64,000 nucleotides of DNA from Pelagibius sp050330205 (GTDB lineage: Bacteria; Pseudomonadota; Alphaproteobacteria; Kiloniellales; Kiloniellaceae). Positions 1 through 9,138 of the stretch are shown here, piece by piece. How positions within the stretch are numbered: the stretch's first letter is position 1; each line of letters begins with the position of its first letter. The translations under genes were made by a program, and so were the position numbers. The stretch covers positions 1-64,000 of the forward strand of contig JBHJOA010000023.1 of the NCBI GenBank assembly GCA_050330205.1. The letters are read 5' to 3'. The notes beneath the pieces are model-generated. The model searched no databases. It saw nothing but the letters and a program-made list of their open reading frames with translations, and was not told the DNA's origin.

Positions 1-15
1 CCCGGCGCCTGCCAG

Positions 16-1338
16 CTAAGCAGCGGGAACGGCGCGCGGGATGGCGCGCTCGCCGGCGATGTAGGTGGCCGCGACGGCACGGTCGTCGCCCAGGGTCATC
101 AGCAGGAAGAGCTCCTCCTCCAGGGTCTCGACCCGCTCGGCGCGGTGGGCCATGGCCGGCGTGGCACGGGGATCGAGCACGACGATGTCCGCTTCCAGTC
201 CCGGCGCCAGGGCACCGATCCGGTCGCCGAGACCGAGCGCGCGCGCATTGCCCAGGGTGACGGCATGGAAGGCCTCCAGCGCCGGCAGGTTCTGGCCCTG
301 AAGCTGCAGCACCTTGTAGGCCTCGCCGAGGGTCGCCAGCATGGAATAGCTGGTGCCGCCGCCGACGTCGGTGGCCAGCGCGATGCGCAGGGGATGGGCC
401 GTGGCGCGCGCCCGCGCCATGTCGAAGAGCCCGGAGCCGATGAAGAGGTTGGAGGTGGGACAGAACACGGCGACCGAGCCGCTGCCGCTGAGCAGCAGCC
501 GCTCGCCCTCGTCGAGGTGGATGCAGTGGCCGAACAGCGAACGCGGGCCGAGCAGGCCGAAGCGCTCGTAGACGGCCGTGTAGCTCTCGGCCCAGGGGAA
601 GAGCTTCCGCACCGTCTCGATCTCGCGGCGGTTCTCGCTGAGGTGGGTCTGCAGGTAGCAGCCGGGAAATTCACGCAGAAGCGCCCCGGCGGCCTCGAGC
701 TGCGCCTCGGTCGAGGTGATGGCGAAACGCGGCGTCACCGCATAGAGCTGCCGGCCGAGCCCGTGCCAGCGCTCGATCAGGGCCTTGGACTCGGCGTAGC
801 CGCGCTCGGCGCTGTCGGTGAGCGCCTCGGGCGCGTTGCGGTCCATCAGCACCTTGCCGGCAATCATGCGGGTATTGCGGCGGTGGGCTTCGGCGAAGAA
901 GGCCTCGGCCGACTGCGGATGCACCGTGCCGTAAACGGCAGCCGTGGTGGTGCCGTTGCGCGCCAGTTCGTCGAGGAAGAAGGATGCGACGCGGGCGGCG
1001 TGATCGGGGTCGGCGAAGCGCTGCTCCTCGACCAGGGCGTAGCGCTCAAGCCAGTCCATCAACTGGGCGCCGTAGGAGGCGATCACCTGGGTCTGCGGAA
1101 AGTGGATGTGGGCGTCGATGAACCCCGGCAGAACGAGCTGGCCGGGATAGTGATCGACCGGCACCGCCCCGGCGATCCGCGGCAGCAGCCCGGCGGCCTC
1201 CCCGACCTCGAGGATGTGCCCCTCGCCGAGAAGAACGATGCCGTCCTCGATATAGCTGCAAGCGGCTGCTCCGGCCTCTGCGGGGTCGTCGCTGAAGCTG
1301 AGCAGGCGGCCGCGCAGCGCGCGTGTGGGGGCGGTCAT
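16..1338 (-). CDS. guaD: Guanine deaminase
   Basis: This 440-residue amidohydrolase-superfamily enzyme would deaminate guanine to xanthine in the cytoplasm, feeding the xanthine dehydrogenase encoded nearby. Visible motifs are the metal-binding GFIDAHIHFP near residue 72, HLSEN, HCIHLDEGE and ATDVGGGTS towards the C-terminus, in the order expected for GuaD; the length is usual for the family. The ATG start is followed by a short variable N-terminus and the beta-sandwich part. It lies downstream of puuD on the same strand, separated by a REP-like repeat pair, so it may have its own promoter. The purine-catabolism context makes chlorohydrolase or other amidohydrolase alternatives unlikely. Confidence 0.93.
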   Translation of the reverse strand: MTAPTRALRGRLLSFSDDPAEAGAAACSYIEDGIVLLGEGHILEVGEAAGLLPRIAGAVPVDHYPGQLVLPGFIDAHIHFPQTQVIASYGAQLMDWLERYALVEEQRFADPDHAARVASFFLDELARNGTTTAAVYGTVHPQSAEAFFAEAHRRNTRMIAGKVLMDRNAPEALTDSAERGYAESKALIERWHGLGRQLYAVTPRFAITSTEAQLEAAGALLREFPGCYLQTHLSENRREIETVRKLFPWAESYTAVYERFGLLGPRSLFGHCIHLDEGERLLLSGSGSVAVFCPTSNLFIGSGLFDMARARATAHPLRIALATDVGGGTSYSMLATLGEAYKVLQLQGQNLPALEAFHAVTLGNARALGLGDRIGALAPGLEADIVVLDPRATPAMAHRAERVETLEEELFLLMTLGDDRAVAATYIAGERAIPRAVPAA

Positions 1339-1392
1339 GGGGACGGGGCCGCCGGCGCGGCCTGGCTAACCGCTGCACGCCGCACACTCCGC

Positions 1393-1484
1393 CTGTCACC
1401 CTCGGGCTTGACCCGAGGGCCCATGGCGCCGCCTGGCGCCCGGCCTCTCCCATGGATCCTCGTGTCAAGCACGAGGAAGACAGT
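1393..1484. repeat. Inverted pair of REP-like palindromes
   Basis: Two related ~34-nt palindromic units face each other in the guaD-puuD gap. The first has arms CCCTCGGG and CCCGAGGG around a 5-nt loop (1399-1419). The second has TCCTCGTG and CACGAGGA around a 5-nt loop (1457-1477). Reverse-complementing the second aligns it with the first over the whole unit, including the CTGTC lead and the CCATGG tail. A third copy of the unit lies at 4220-4251. This is the layout of BIME-type intergenic repeats. No other feature is seen in this gap. Confidence 0.7.
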
Positions 1485-1544
1485 TGGGGAGATGGCGGGG
1501 ATAGTGCGTCCTCTGACCGGCATGGTGTCTCCTTGCATTGGAGA

Positions 1545-2768
1545 CTACCAAGCCGGGGCGCCGGCGGCGAGCCAGGCGGCGAGGAGCTGCCGCTCGGCGT
1601 CGTCCATGTAGGTGAGGTTGCCGGGCGGCATGGCGTGGCTGCGCACCGCCTGCAGGTCGATGGCGCGGGCGTGGGCGCGAATCTGTTCCGGAGTCTCCAG
1701 CACCACTCCCTTGGGCGCCACTGCAAGTCCCGGCCATAGCGGTTCGGCGGCATGGCACATGGAGCAGCGCGAGAGCACCACGTTCTCGACCTCGAGGCCG
1801 AGTTCGGCCACTTCCAACCCTGGCGGCAGCGCCGCTTCGTCGACGCTCGCCGGCGGCAGGCTGCTGAGCCAGACGATGGCCGCGAAACCGAGGGCCGCCG
1901 CGCCCCAGGTCCACCAGGGACTCTTGCCGCCCCTGTGCTTCACGTTGAAGAAGTGGCGGATGAGCGCGCCGATCACCAGCACGATGGCGAGGATCGCCCA
2001 GTTCCAGCGGCTGGCGAAGGCGAGCGGATAGTGGTTGGCGATCATGGTGAAGATGACCGGCAGGGTCAGGTAGTTGTTGTGCAGCGAGCGCTGCTTGGCC
2101 TGCGCCCCCAGCTTCGGGTCCGGCCGGCGCCCGGCGATGAGGTCGGCGACCACCTTCTTCTGGTTGGGGATGATGACCAGGAAGACGTTGGCGACCATCA
2201 TGGTGCCGATCAGGGCGCCCATCTGCATCATCATGCCACGGCCGCTGAAGACCAGGGTGAAGAGCCAGCTCAGGGCGACCAGGAAGACGAAGCCGACACC
2301 CGCCAGCGCCGCGTCGCCGCGGCCAAGCGGCGAGCGGCAGAGCAGGTCGTAGACGACCCAGCCGAGCGCCAGGCCTCCGAGGCTGACGGCCACCGCCGCC
2401 CAGGGAGCAAGGTCCATGACGCCGACGTCGATCATGAACAGCTCGGCCTGCAGGTAGTAGACCAGCACCAGCAGGGCCATGCCGGACAGCCAGGTGGTGT
2501 AGGCCTCCCACTTGAACCAGGTCAGCTCGTCGGGCAGGCGCGCCGGAGCGACCAGGTACTTCACCATGTTGTAGAAGCCGCCACCGTGCACCTGCCAGGC
2601 CTCGCCGGCGGCGCCCTCGGGCAGGCCCCCATTTGGTAGATCGGGCCGCTGCTTCAGGCTGAGGTCCAGGGCGATGAAGTAGAAGGAAGAGCCGATCCAG
2701 GCGATGCCGGCGATGACGTGCAGCCAGCGAACCGCCATCTCGGCCCACTCCCAAAGCACCCCCAGCAT
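1545..2768 (-). CDS. puuD: Membrane urate oxidase PuuD with C-terminal cytochrome c domain
   Basis: The 407-residue protein has about eight hydrophobic segments in its first 300 residues (for example WLHVIAGIAWIGSSFYF near residue 15), matching the urate hydroxylase PuuD domain. A C-terminal cytochrome c-like domain follows with the haem motif CSMCH near residue 336 and a later MPPGN, giving a possible axial Met. It would oxidise urate to 5-hydroxyisourate and pass electrons to the respiratory chain instead of making peroxide as soluble uricase does. The product is the substrate of UraH in the neighbouring operon. The ATG start gives the expected short N-terminus before TM1. Downstream lies guaD; upstream is a large palindromic repeat and a divergent lysR. 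Confidence 0.93.
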   Translation of the reverse strand: MLGVLWEWAEMAVRWLHVIAGIAWIGSSFYFIALDLSLKQRPDLPNGGLPEGAAGEAWQVHGGGFYNMVKYLVAPARLPDELTWFKWEAYTTWLSGMALLVLVYYLQAELFMIDVGVMDLAPWAAVAVSLGGLALGWVVYDLLCRSPLGRGDAALAGVGFVFLVALSWLFTLVFSGRGMMMQMGALIGTMMVANVFLVIIPNQKKVVADLIAGRRPDPKLGAQAKQRSLHNNYLTLPVIFTMIANHYPLAFASRWNWAILAIVLVIGALIRHFFNVKHRGGKSPWWTWGAAALGFAAIVWLSSLPPASVDEAALPPGLEVAELGLEVENVVLSRCSMCHAAEPLWPGLAVAPKGVVLETPEQIRAHARAIDLQAVRSHAMPPGNLTYMDDAERQLLAAWLAAGAPAW

Positions 2769-2807
2769 GCGCGATCCCCTCGCTCGTTCTTTGGCGGCGG
2801 CGGCCCG

Positions 2808-2918
2808 CCTCGTCCTTTGAGACGCGCTGCTCCACAGCGCTCCTCAGGATGAGGCTCCCTTTGAAAGATTGACCTCACCCTGAGGAGCCCGCGCAAGCGG
2901 GCGTCTCGAAGGACGAGG
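2808..2918. repeat. Nested long inverted repeat (Rhizobiales-type palindromic element)
   Basis: The outer arms 2808-2825 and 2901-2918 match at 17 of 18 positions (CCTCGTCCTTYGAGACGC). Inner arms 2839-2854 and 2873-2888 match at 15 of 16 (GCTCCTCAGGRTGAGG). The element therefore folds as a long double hairpin. Its sequence type is familiar from dispersed intergenic palindromes in alphaproteobacteria. It occupies about a third of the 325-bp puuD-lysR divergent gap; the remainder, next to lysR, is less GC-rich and presumably holds the divergent promoters, but I see no clear -35/-10 pair. Confidence 0.75.
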
Positions 2919-3093
2919 GCAATCCGGCAGCGGTCCGCCTCCTATTCTCAACTCCTGGTCGGCCCGCGAAGACTCCGAGTCACCGACCCAAACGCCATGC
3001 TAGCGCGGCCCCGGCCCGGGCGGAACGGAATGCACAGGGCTATGACCTTCAAAGAAATCCGAATAAACTTCTTCGATAAATGAGAGGGTGCAG

Positions 3094-4074
3094 ATGTCCC
3101 TGCTGGAGAACATCCGGGTTTTCGTGCGCGTGGTGGAGCAGGACTCCATGTCGGCGGCCGGGCGCCAGCTGCGCCTCTCTCCGGCGGTGGTGAGCCATCG
3201 CATCCAGTCGCTGGAAAGCCATCTCGGCGTGCGCCTCTTGAACCGCACCACCCGGCGCGTGCAGCCGACCGAGCAGGGCCTCGCCTTCTACCAGGCCTGC
3301 CAGGAGGTGATGGCGGCGGTCGAGCGCGCCGAGAACGTGGTGGCCGGCACGGGGGGCGTGCCGCAGGGCTCGCTGCGCGTCACCGCGCCGCTCGGTTTCG
3401 CGCGCCGCATCCTGGCGCCCCTGGTGCCGGAGTTCCAGGCGCTGCACCCCAAGGTCAACTTGCAGCTCAGGTGCTCCGAGCACCTCATCGACCTGCTGAC
3501 CGAATCCGTGGACGTGGCGGTGCGGATGGCGATCCTCTCCGACTCCTCCCTCATCAGCCGCAAGATCGTCGACTGCGAGCGCGTGCTCTGCGCCGCGCCC
3601 GCCTACCTGTCCGAGCACAGCACACCGCAGCGCCCGGAAGACCTGCACGACCACAACTGCCTGCTGCTGCGGTTTCCCGGATCGCAGCAGTTCCGCTGGA
3701 CCTTGCAGACGCCCGAGGGCCCGCGCAGCCTCTCCCTCCAGGGGCGCTTCGATGCCGACGACGGCGACCTGCTGACCGGCTGGGCGCTGGACGCGCGCGG
3801 TATCGTCATGAAACCGGTCTGGGAGGTGGCGGACCACCTGCGCGAGGGCCGGCTGGTGCCGCTGCTGCTCGACTGTCCGCCGGAGCCGGTCTCGCTCAGT
3901 GTGCTCTACCCCCACCGCCGCCTGCTACCCGCCCGCGTGAAAGCCTTCGCCGACTTCGCGGTGACGCGGTTTGCGGAGGAGATCGAGAGGCTGTTGGCGG
4001 GGGTGACCCTGGCGGGGTTGCGGGACAGGAACGCGAAGCCGGCAAAGCGGAAGCGCGGAAGGGCCGGCGCCTGA
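3094..4074 (+). CDS. LysR-family transcriptional regulator
   Basis: This 326-residue regulator has an N-terminal winged HTH (SMSAAGRQLRLSPAVVSHRI, about residues 18-37) followed by LNRTTRRVQPTEQG, then a periplasmic-binding-like effector domain starting near residue 90. It resembles the DsdC/AaeR-like branch with the LNRTTR motif. I place the start at the ATG preceded by GAGAGGG six bases upstream; a GTG two codons earlier lies inside that Shine-Dalgarno and is unlikely. A basic tail (KPAKRKRGRAGA) ends the protein. Lying between guaD/puuD and the xdh/BMP-transporter operon, it is a candidate regulator of purine catabolism, with a purine or ureide as effector; that role is inference. Confidence 0.85.
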   Translation: MSLLENIRVFVRVVEQDSMSAAGRQLRLSPAVVSHRIQSLESHLGVRLLNRTTRRVQPTEQGLAFYQACQEVMAAVERAENVVAGTGGVPQGSLRVTAPLGFARRILAPLVPEFQALHPKVNLQLRCSEHLIDLLTESVDVAVRMAILSDSSLISRKIVDCERVLCAAPAYLSEHSTPQRPEDLHDHNCLLLRFPGSQQFRWTLQTPEGPRSLSLQGRFDADDGDLLTGWALDARGIVMKPVWEVADHLREGRLVPLLLDCPPEPVSLSVLYPHRRLLPARVKAFADFAVTRFAEEIERLLAGVTLAGLRDRNAKPAKRKRGRAGA

Positions 4075-4219
4075 GAGCGCTGCGGCGGACGTACCGCTCT
4101 CTCTTCCCTCTCGATTGTGGTGCTCGGCCAACGAGCCGAGCATCCAGGGCGACCGCTCCGTCACTTGCCCTGGACCCTCGGCTCGGGGCCTGTCCGGAGA
4201 GGCTCGGTGCCGTGGCAAA

Positions 4220-4251
4220 ATGGGCCCTCGGGACAAGCCCGAGGGCGACAG
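4220..4251. repeat. REP-like palindrome, third copy
   Basis: The unit has arms CCCTCGGG and CCCGAGGG around a 5-nt loop and, in reverse complement, matches the 1393-1426 unit with about two differences over 32 nt. It lies in the 338-bp gap between the convergent lysR and BMP genes. The same gap also has two other hairpins: 4121-4142 (TGCTCGGC/GCCGAGCA, a possible lysR terminator without a T run) and 4143-4174 (TCCAGGGC/GCCCTGGA). No gene is seen there. Confidence 0.65.
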
Positions 4252-4358
4252 CCGGAGTGGTCGGCGGTGCTGGTGCGATGGCCGCAAACGATGTGTGAAT
4301 GGCGTAGGCTCGGGGGCCGAGGGTGAAAAGTTTCATGCGCGGAAGCGCCGGCGCGACG

Positions 4359-4389
4359 CCGACGGCGGGGATCACTCCCCGCCGGTCGG
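4359..4389 (-). terminator. Possible terminator of the xdh-BMP transporter operon
   Basis: A strong hairpin (GGCGGGG, 6-nt loop, CCCCGCC, extended by CCGAC/GTCGG with one bulged G) lies 24 bases past the BMP gene stop. There is no T run after it, so intrinsic termination is uncertain. Confidence 0.45.
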
Positions 4390-4412
4390 TACTGCGGCCT
4401 GGTGCCGGAGGG

Positions 4413-5495
4413 TTACGCCGACACCCCCTCGACGTACCAGTCCATGCTCAGCAGGGCCTCGTCGGTCATGGTCTCGCCGGCGGCGATGCGCTCGGTGCCG
4501 GACTGGTCGTTGATCGGGCCGGTGAAGGGGTGCAGCGTGCCGTCGACGATGCCGCTGCGCACCTTCTCGGCGGCTTCCACCACTTCGGCCGGCAGGCGCG
4601 CGTTGTAGGGCGCCATCTGCACCATGCCCTCCTTGAAGCCGTGCCAGACGTTGGAGGTCTGCCAGGTTCCCTCCAGCACCGCGCGGGTGCGCTCGACGTA
4701 GTAGCTGTCCCAGACGTCGAGGATCGCCGTCGCATGATGCTCCGGCGCGAAGCTCGACATGTCGGAGGCCTGGCCGAAGCTCCATACGCCGCGGCTGGCG
4801 GCGGTCTGCACCGGTGCCGGGGAGTCGGTGTGCTGGGTGATGACGTCGCAGCCCTGGTCGATGAGGGTCTTGGCGGCGTCGGCTTCCTTGCCCGGGTCGT
4901 ACCAGGAGTTCACCCAGACCACCTTGATCTCGGCGTCGGGACGCACCTTGCGGGCGGCGAGAATGAAGGCGTTGATACCCATCACCACCTCGGGGATCGG
5001 GAAGGAGGCGACGTAGCCGAACTTGCCGGTCTGGGTGACATGGCCGGCAATGGTGCCGATGACGGCACGGCCTTCGTAGAAGCGGGCGTTGTAGATGGCG
5101 ACGTTGTCGGCGGTCTGGAACCCGGTGGCATGCTCGAACTTCACGTCCGGGAACTGCTTGGCGACGCGGATCGTCGGGTTCATGAAGCCGAAGGAGGTGG
5201 TGAAGATCAGCTTGTGGCCGGAGGTCGCGAGCTGGCGGATGACGCGGTCGGCATCCGGTCCCTCAGCGACGTTCTCCACGTAGGTGGTGCTCACCTGGTC
5301 GCCGAACTCGGCCTCGATCGCCTTGCGCCCGAGGTCGTGGCCGTGGGTCCAGCCGTAGTCGCCGATCGGGCCGACGTAGACGAAGCCGACCTTCAGCGGG
5401 TCGGCGCCCAGAGCCGCCCGGCCGCCCAGCGTGAGGGCGCCAGCCGCAGCGGTGCTGCCCGCCAGGAAACGGCGGCGCGACAGGTCCTTGAACAT
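4413..5495 (-). CDS. BMP-family ABC transporter substrate-binding protein (purine/nucleoside type)
   Basis: A 360-residue binding protein of the BMP/PnrA family. The N-terminus MFKDLSRRRFLAGSTAAAG is a twin-arginine signal, so the folded protein is probably exported by Tat. The mature part begins ADPLKVGFVYVGPIGDYGWT and carries the family's GWTHGHDLGR and NGARFYEGRAVIGTIAG-like segments (here YNARFYEGRAVIGTIAG). The start is the ATG behind AGGAGG, 25 codons inside the longest open frame. It is the last gene of an operon with two permeases and a two-domain ATPase next to xanthine dehydrogenase, so a purine base or nucleoside is the likely ligand. Confidence 0.9.
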   Translation of the reverse strand: MFKDLSRRRFLAGSTAAAGALTLGGRAALGADPLKVGFVYVGPIGDYGWTHGHDLGRKAIEAEFGDQVSTTYVENVAEGPDADRVIRQLATSGHKLIFTTSFGFMNPTIRVAKQFPDVKFEHATGFQTADNVAIYNARFYEGRAVIGTIAGHVTQTGKFGYVASFPIPEVVMGINAFILAARKVRPDAEIKVVWVNSWYDPGKEADAAKTLIDQGCDVITQHTDSPAPVQTAASRGVWSFGQASDMSSFAPEHHATAILDVWDSYYVERTRAVLEGTWQTSNVWHGFKEGMVQMAPYNARLPAEVVEAAEKVRSGIVDGTLHPFTGPINDQSGTERIAAGETMTDEALLSMDWYVEGVSA

Positions 5496-5541
5496 GAAAT
5501 GCCTCCTAGTTGATTTATTCGTTGAGAGCGTTCGTGGTTGC

Positions 5542-6471
5542 CTAAGTTGATGGCCTAAATGGCTTGCCAAGGCAAGCGGGTGCGTTGAGCCGGCCCTTCC
5601 ACGGTCCGGCCGCGATAATCGTCAGTACGAGAATGGTCGCGAGATAGGGCAGCATCGACATCACCTGGGAGGGGATGCCGAGCCCGCCGGCGCCCTGGGA
5701 ATAAAGCTGGGCGATGGTGACGCCGCCGAAGAGGTAAGCGCCGGCCAGCAGCCGCCAGGGCCGCCAGGAGGCGAAGACCACCAGGGCCAGGGCGATCCAG
5801 CCGCGCCCAGCGGTCATGCCCTCGGTCCACAGCGGCGTGTAGGACAGCGACAGAAAGGCGCCGCCAAGCCCCGCCATGGCGCCGCCGAAGAGCACGGCGC
5901 GGTAGCGCACGGCGATGACGTCGTAGCCGATGGAGTGGGCCGAGATGTCGGATTCGCCGACGGCGCGCAGGATCATGCCCGCACGCGAGCGCTTGAGGAA
6001 CCAGGCCACCGCCGCTACCGCGGCGACGGAGAGGTATACCAGGGCGTCGTGGCCGAACAGCAGCGGACCGACCAGCGGCAGATCGCTGATCCCTGGGATG
6101 GCAAGTTTCGGCAGGGCGGCGACGGGGATGCCGACGAAGCCGACGCCCAGCAGCGACGACAGGCCGAGGCCGAAAATCGTGAGGGCGAGGCCGGTCGCCA
6201 CCTGGTTGGCGGCCAGGGTCAGGGTCAGCAGGCCGAAGATGAAGGCCATGACCGTCCCCGCCGCCGCCCCGGCCAACACTCCCAGCACGCCGGAGCCGGT
6301 GGTCACGGCGACCGCGAAGGCGCAGACAGCGCCTGATATCATCATGCCCTCGACGCCGAGATTCAGCACACCGGACTTCTCCACCACCAGTTCGCCAAGG
6401 GCCGCGAAGAGCAGCGGCGTGGCGGCGCTGATGACGGTCAGCAGGACCAGGGCGAAGACGTCGAGGCTCAT
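5542..6471 (-). CDS. ABC transporter permease, second subunit (YufQ/RbsC type)
   Basis: The 309-residue hydrophobic protein has eight or more membrane segments and the conserved stretch ALGELVVEKSGVLNLGVEG typical of the second BMP-system permease; PLWTEGMTAGRGWIALALV near the C-terminus is also characteristic. It forms the channel with the preceding permease. The ATG lies five bases after the upstream permease stop, with GTAGGAACC as weak ribosome site, so the two are translationally linked. The larger open frame that extends upstream from this ATG is only antisense/shadow reading of permease 1. Confidence 0.9.
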   Translation of the reverse strand: MSLDVFALVLLTVISAATPLLFAALGELVVEKSGVLNLGVEGMMISGAVCAFAVAVTTGSGVLGVLAGAAAGTVMAFIFGLLTLTLAANQVATGLALTIFGLGLSSLLGVGFVGIPVAALPKLAIPGISDLPLVGPLLFGHDALVYLSVAAVAAVAWFLKRSRAGMILRAVGESDISAHSIGYDVIAVRYRAVLFGGAMAGLGGAFLSLSYTPLWTEGMTAGRGWIALALVVFASWRPWRLLAGAYLFGGVTIAQLYSQGAGGLGIPSQVMSMLPYLATILVLTIIAAGPWKGRLNAPACLGKPFRPST

Positions 6472-6476
6472 GGTTC

Positions 6477-7586
6477 CTACTCCGCCGCCTGTGGCCGGGC
6501 CGTCGCCACGGCCGGCGGCCGGAGGCGCACCCGGTAGCGCACCAGGAAGTCGGAGGCCAGCAGGAAGAACAGCAGCAGGCCCTGGAACACGCCGGTCACC
6601 GCCTGCGGCAGGCCGACCTCCACCTGCGCGGTCTCGCCGCCGATGTAGGAGAGCGCCATCAGCAGGCCGGAGAGGACGATGCCCAGGGGATGCAGCCGGC
6701 CGAGGAAGGCGACGATGATGGCGGTGAAGCCGTAGCCGGGCGAGATCGACGGGATCAGCTGGCCGATCGGGCCCGCCACCTCGAAGAGGCCGGCGAGGCC
6801 GGCGAGGCCGCCGCTCAGCAGCAGGCAGAACCACACGATGCGCTTTGCGCTGAAGCCGGCGAAGCGCGCCGCCGCAGGCGCCTGCCCCAGCACGCGCACC
6901 TGGAAGCCGACGATGGTGAAGGTCATCATCACCCAGCCGGCCACTGCCACCGCCAGGGCCACCAGGGTGCCCAGGTGCATACGCGTGCCCTCCAGGATCA
7001 CCGGCAGCAGGGCGGCATCGCCGAACATGCGCGACTGCGGGAAGTTGAAGCCCAGCGGGTCCTTCAGCGGCCCGTAGACCAGGGTCGAGAGAAACAGCGT
7101 CGCGACATAGGTCAGCATCAGCGAGGTGAGGATCTCGTTGACGCCGAAGCGGGTCTTCAGGAAGGCCGGCACCGCCGCGTAGGCCATGCCGCCGGCGATG
7201 CCCGCCAGGCACATCAGCGGCAGGGTGAAGACCCCCTCCTCGCCCCAGAAGGCAAGCGCCACCACGCCGCCGGCGATGGCGCCCATGGTGAGTTGCCCCT
7301 CGGCGCCGATGTTCCATACGTTGGCGCGGAAGCCGACGGCCAGTCCGACGCCGATGAGGATCAGCGGCGCCGCCTTCACCATCAGCTCGCTGAGTCCGTA
7401 GAGGGTGAGCAGCGGCGAGACGAAGAAGTGATAGAGCGCGCGAAAGGGGTCGTAGCCCATCGAAAGGAAGATGAAAAAGCCCGCCACCACGGTCAGCGCC
7501 ACGGCAAGCAGCGGCGTCGAGTAGAGCAGGCTGCGCGGGATCTCCGGCCGCGCCTCGATCTTCACGCCGGCCAGCCTAGGCAACAT
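6477..7586 (-). CDS. ABC transporter permease, first subunit (YufP type)
   Basis: The 369-residue membrane protein begins with a ~20-residue cytoplasmic tail, then about ten hydrophobic segments. The signature KAAPLILIGVGLAVGFRANV followed by WNIGAEGQLTMGAI is diagnostic for permeases paired with BMP binding proteins. It overlaps the 3' end of the ATPase gene by 11 bases. With the neighbouring permease it would move a purine or nucleoside across the inner membrane. Confidence 0.9.
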   Translation of the reverse strand: MLPRLAGVKIEARPEIPRSLLYSTPLLAVALTVVAGFFIFLSMGYDPFRALYHFFVSPLLTLYGLSELMVKAAPLILIGVGLAVGFRANVWNIGAEGQLTMGAIAGGVVALAFWGEEGVFTLPLMCLAGIAGGMAYAAVPAFLKTRFGVNEILTSLMLTYVATLFLSTLVYGPLKDPLGFNFPQSRMFGDAALLPVILEGTRMHLGTLVALAVAVAGWVMMTFTIVGFQVRVLGQAPAAARFAGFSAKRIVWFCLLLSGGLAGLAGLFEVAGPIGQLIPSISPGYGFTAIIVAFLGRLHPLGIVLSGLLMALSYIGGETAQVEVGLPQAVTGVFQGLLLFFLLASDFLVRYRVRLRPPAVATARPQAAE

Positions 7587-9138
7587 GGGCGGCGTCCTCC
7601 CGATCCGCCGCGGCGGCGACTTCCTCCGGCGTCAGGCCATGCACGCCGCCCATCAGCAGGCCAATCTCCTCGACCGAGGCCTCGCGCGTCACCATGGCGC
7701 TCGACAGCACACCGACGTTGATCACCGCCAGGCGGTCGGTGATGGCCAGCAGCTCGTCGAGGTCCTGCGACACCACCACCACGGCGACCCCTTCGGCGGC
7801 GAGGTCGGCCAGGGCCTGATGGATGCTGGCCGCCGCGCCGGCGTCGACGCCCCAGGTCGGCTGCGAGACCACCAGCACCGTCGGCTTCTGCAGGATCTCA
7901 CGGCCGACGATGAACTTCTGCAGGTTGCCGCCGGAAAGGCTGGCGGCCGCCACGGCGGTGCCCGGCGTGCGGACGTCGAAGCAGCGGACGATCTCGTCGG
8001 CAAAGCGCGCCGCCGCGCCGCCACGCACGAACAGCGAGGATACCAGCCCCATGCGGTGATGGGCGCTGAGCACGGCGTTCTCCACCAGCGACATCCCCGG
8101 CACCGCGCCATGGCCGTTGCGTTCCTCCGGCACCGCACAGAGGCCGAAGCGGCGGCGCTCCCCGGCGTCGCGGCCGCCGACAGCCTTGCCGTCGATGCGC
8201 ACCGCCGAGCCGTGGTCGGCCAGGCGCTCGCCGGAGAGCGCCTGCAGCAATTCGTTCTGGCCGTTGCCCGCCACCCCGGCGATGCCGAAGACCTCGCCGG
8301 CGCGCACGGCGAAGGAGATGTTCTTCAGATCGGTGCCGTGGACCTCCTCGGAGTTGAGCGACAGGCCCTCGACTTCGAACCGCACGGCACCGTGAGCGCC
8401 GGTGGCGCGGCGGGTCACGGTCTTCAACTCGGCACCGATCATCAACTGCGCCATCGACCGTGCCGTTTCCGCTTTGGGGTCGCAGGTGGCCACAACCTTG
8501 CCGCCGCGCAGGATGGTGGCGCGGTCGCAGAGCTGCTTGATCTCCTCCAGCTTGTGGGAAATGTAGAGGATGGACACGCCTTCGGACGCCAGCTGCCGCA
8601 GCGTCTCGAAAAGCCGTTCGACCTCCTGCGGCGTCAGTACCGAGGTCGGCTCGTCCATGATCAGCAGTTCGGGATTCTGTAACAGGCAGCGCACGATCTC
8701 GATGCGCTGGCGCTCGCCGACCGACAGCGTATAGACGTAGCGGTCGGGGTCGAGCGGCAGGCCGTAGGCCTGCGAGACCTCGCGCACACGCCGGGCCAGC
8801 GCCGCCATGTCCTGGGCCCGGTCCATGCCGAGCGCCACGTTCTCCAGCACCGTCATCGGCTCGAAGAGCGAGAAGTGCTGGAACACCATGCCGATGCCGA
8901 GCGCGCGGGCGGCATGCGGGTCGGCGACCTGCACCGTCTCGCCGTTCCACAGCAGTTCGCCCTCGTCGGGATTGAGCACGCCGTAGATGATCTTCACCAG
9001 GGTCGACTTGCCGGCACCGTTCTCCCCCAGCAGGGCATGGATCTCGCCCGGGGCCACGGCGAAGTCGACACGGTCGTTGGCCAGCACGCCGGGAAAGCGC
9101 TTGCTCACTTCCCTCACCTCGAGGCGCGGCGGCGTCAT
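7576..9138 (-). CDS. ABC transporter ATP-binding protein, two NBDs (YufO type)
   Basis: A 520-residue protein with two nucleotide-binding domains in tandem. The first has Walker A GENGAGKSTLVKI, signature LSVGERQRIE and Walker B ELLIMDEPTS. The second is degenerate: a Walker A-like GVAGNGQNELLQALSG lacking the GKS/T lysine, signature LSGGNLQKFIVGRE, and VLVVSQPTWGVD in place of a normal Walker B with DEP. That asymmetry is normal for RbsA/YufO-type importers. Its ATG overlaps the xdhB stop by four bases (ATGA), tying import to xanthine oxidation in one transcript. Confidence 0.92.
   Translation of the reverse strand: MTPPRLEVREVSKRFPGVLANDRVDFAVAPGEIHALLGENGAGKSTLVKIIYGVLNPDEGELLWNGETVQVADPHAARALGIGMVFQHFSLFEPMTVLENVALGMDRAQDMAALARRVREVSQAYGLPLDPDRYVYTLSVGERQRIEIVRCLLQNPELLIMDEPTSVLTPQEVERLFETLRQLASEGVSILYISHKLEEIKQLCDRATILRGGKVVATCDPKAETARSMAQLMIGAELKTVTRRATGAHGAVRFEVEGLSLNSEEVHGTDLKNISFAVRAGEVFGIAGVAGNGQNELLQALSGERLADHGSAVRIDGKAVGGRDAGERRRFGLCAVPEERNGHGAVPGMSLVENAVLSAHHRMGLVSSLFVRGGAAARFADEIVRCFDVRTPGTAVAAASLSGGNLQKFIVGREILQKPTVLVVSQPTWGVDAGAAASIHQALADLAAEGVAVVVVSQDLDELLAITDRLAVINVGVLSSAMVTREASVEEIGLLMGGVHGLTPEEVAAAADREDAAHVA

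Noticed and set aside
145..1611. Very long open frame antisense to guaD
   Set aside because: GC-rich codon bias keeps the opposite frames open. The translation is low-complexity, rich in Gly/Ala/Arg, with no family resemblance, and guaD explains the DNA. The same holds for 9429-11828 (against xdhB), 4323-5513, 14529-15100, 59196-60974 and 61848-63113.
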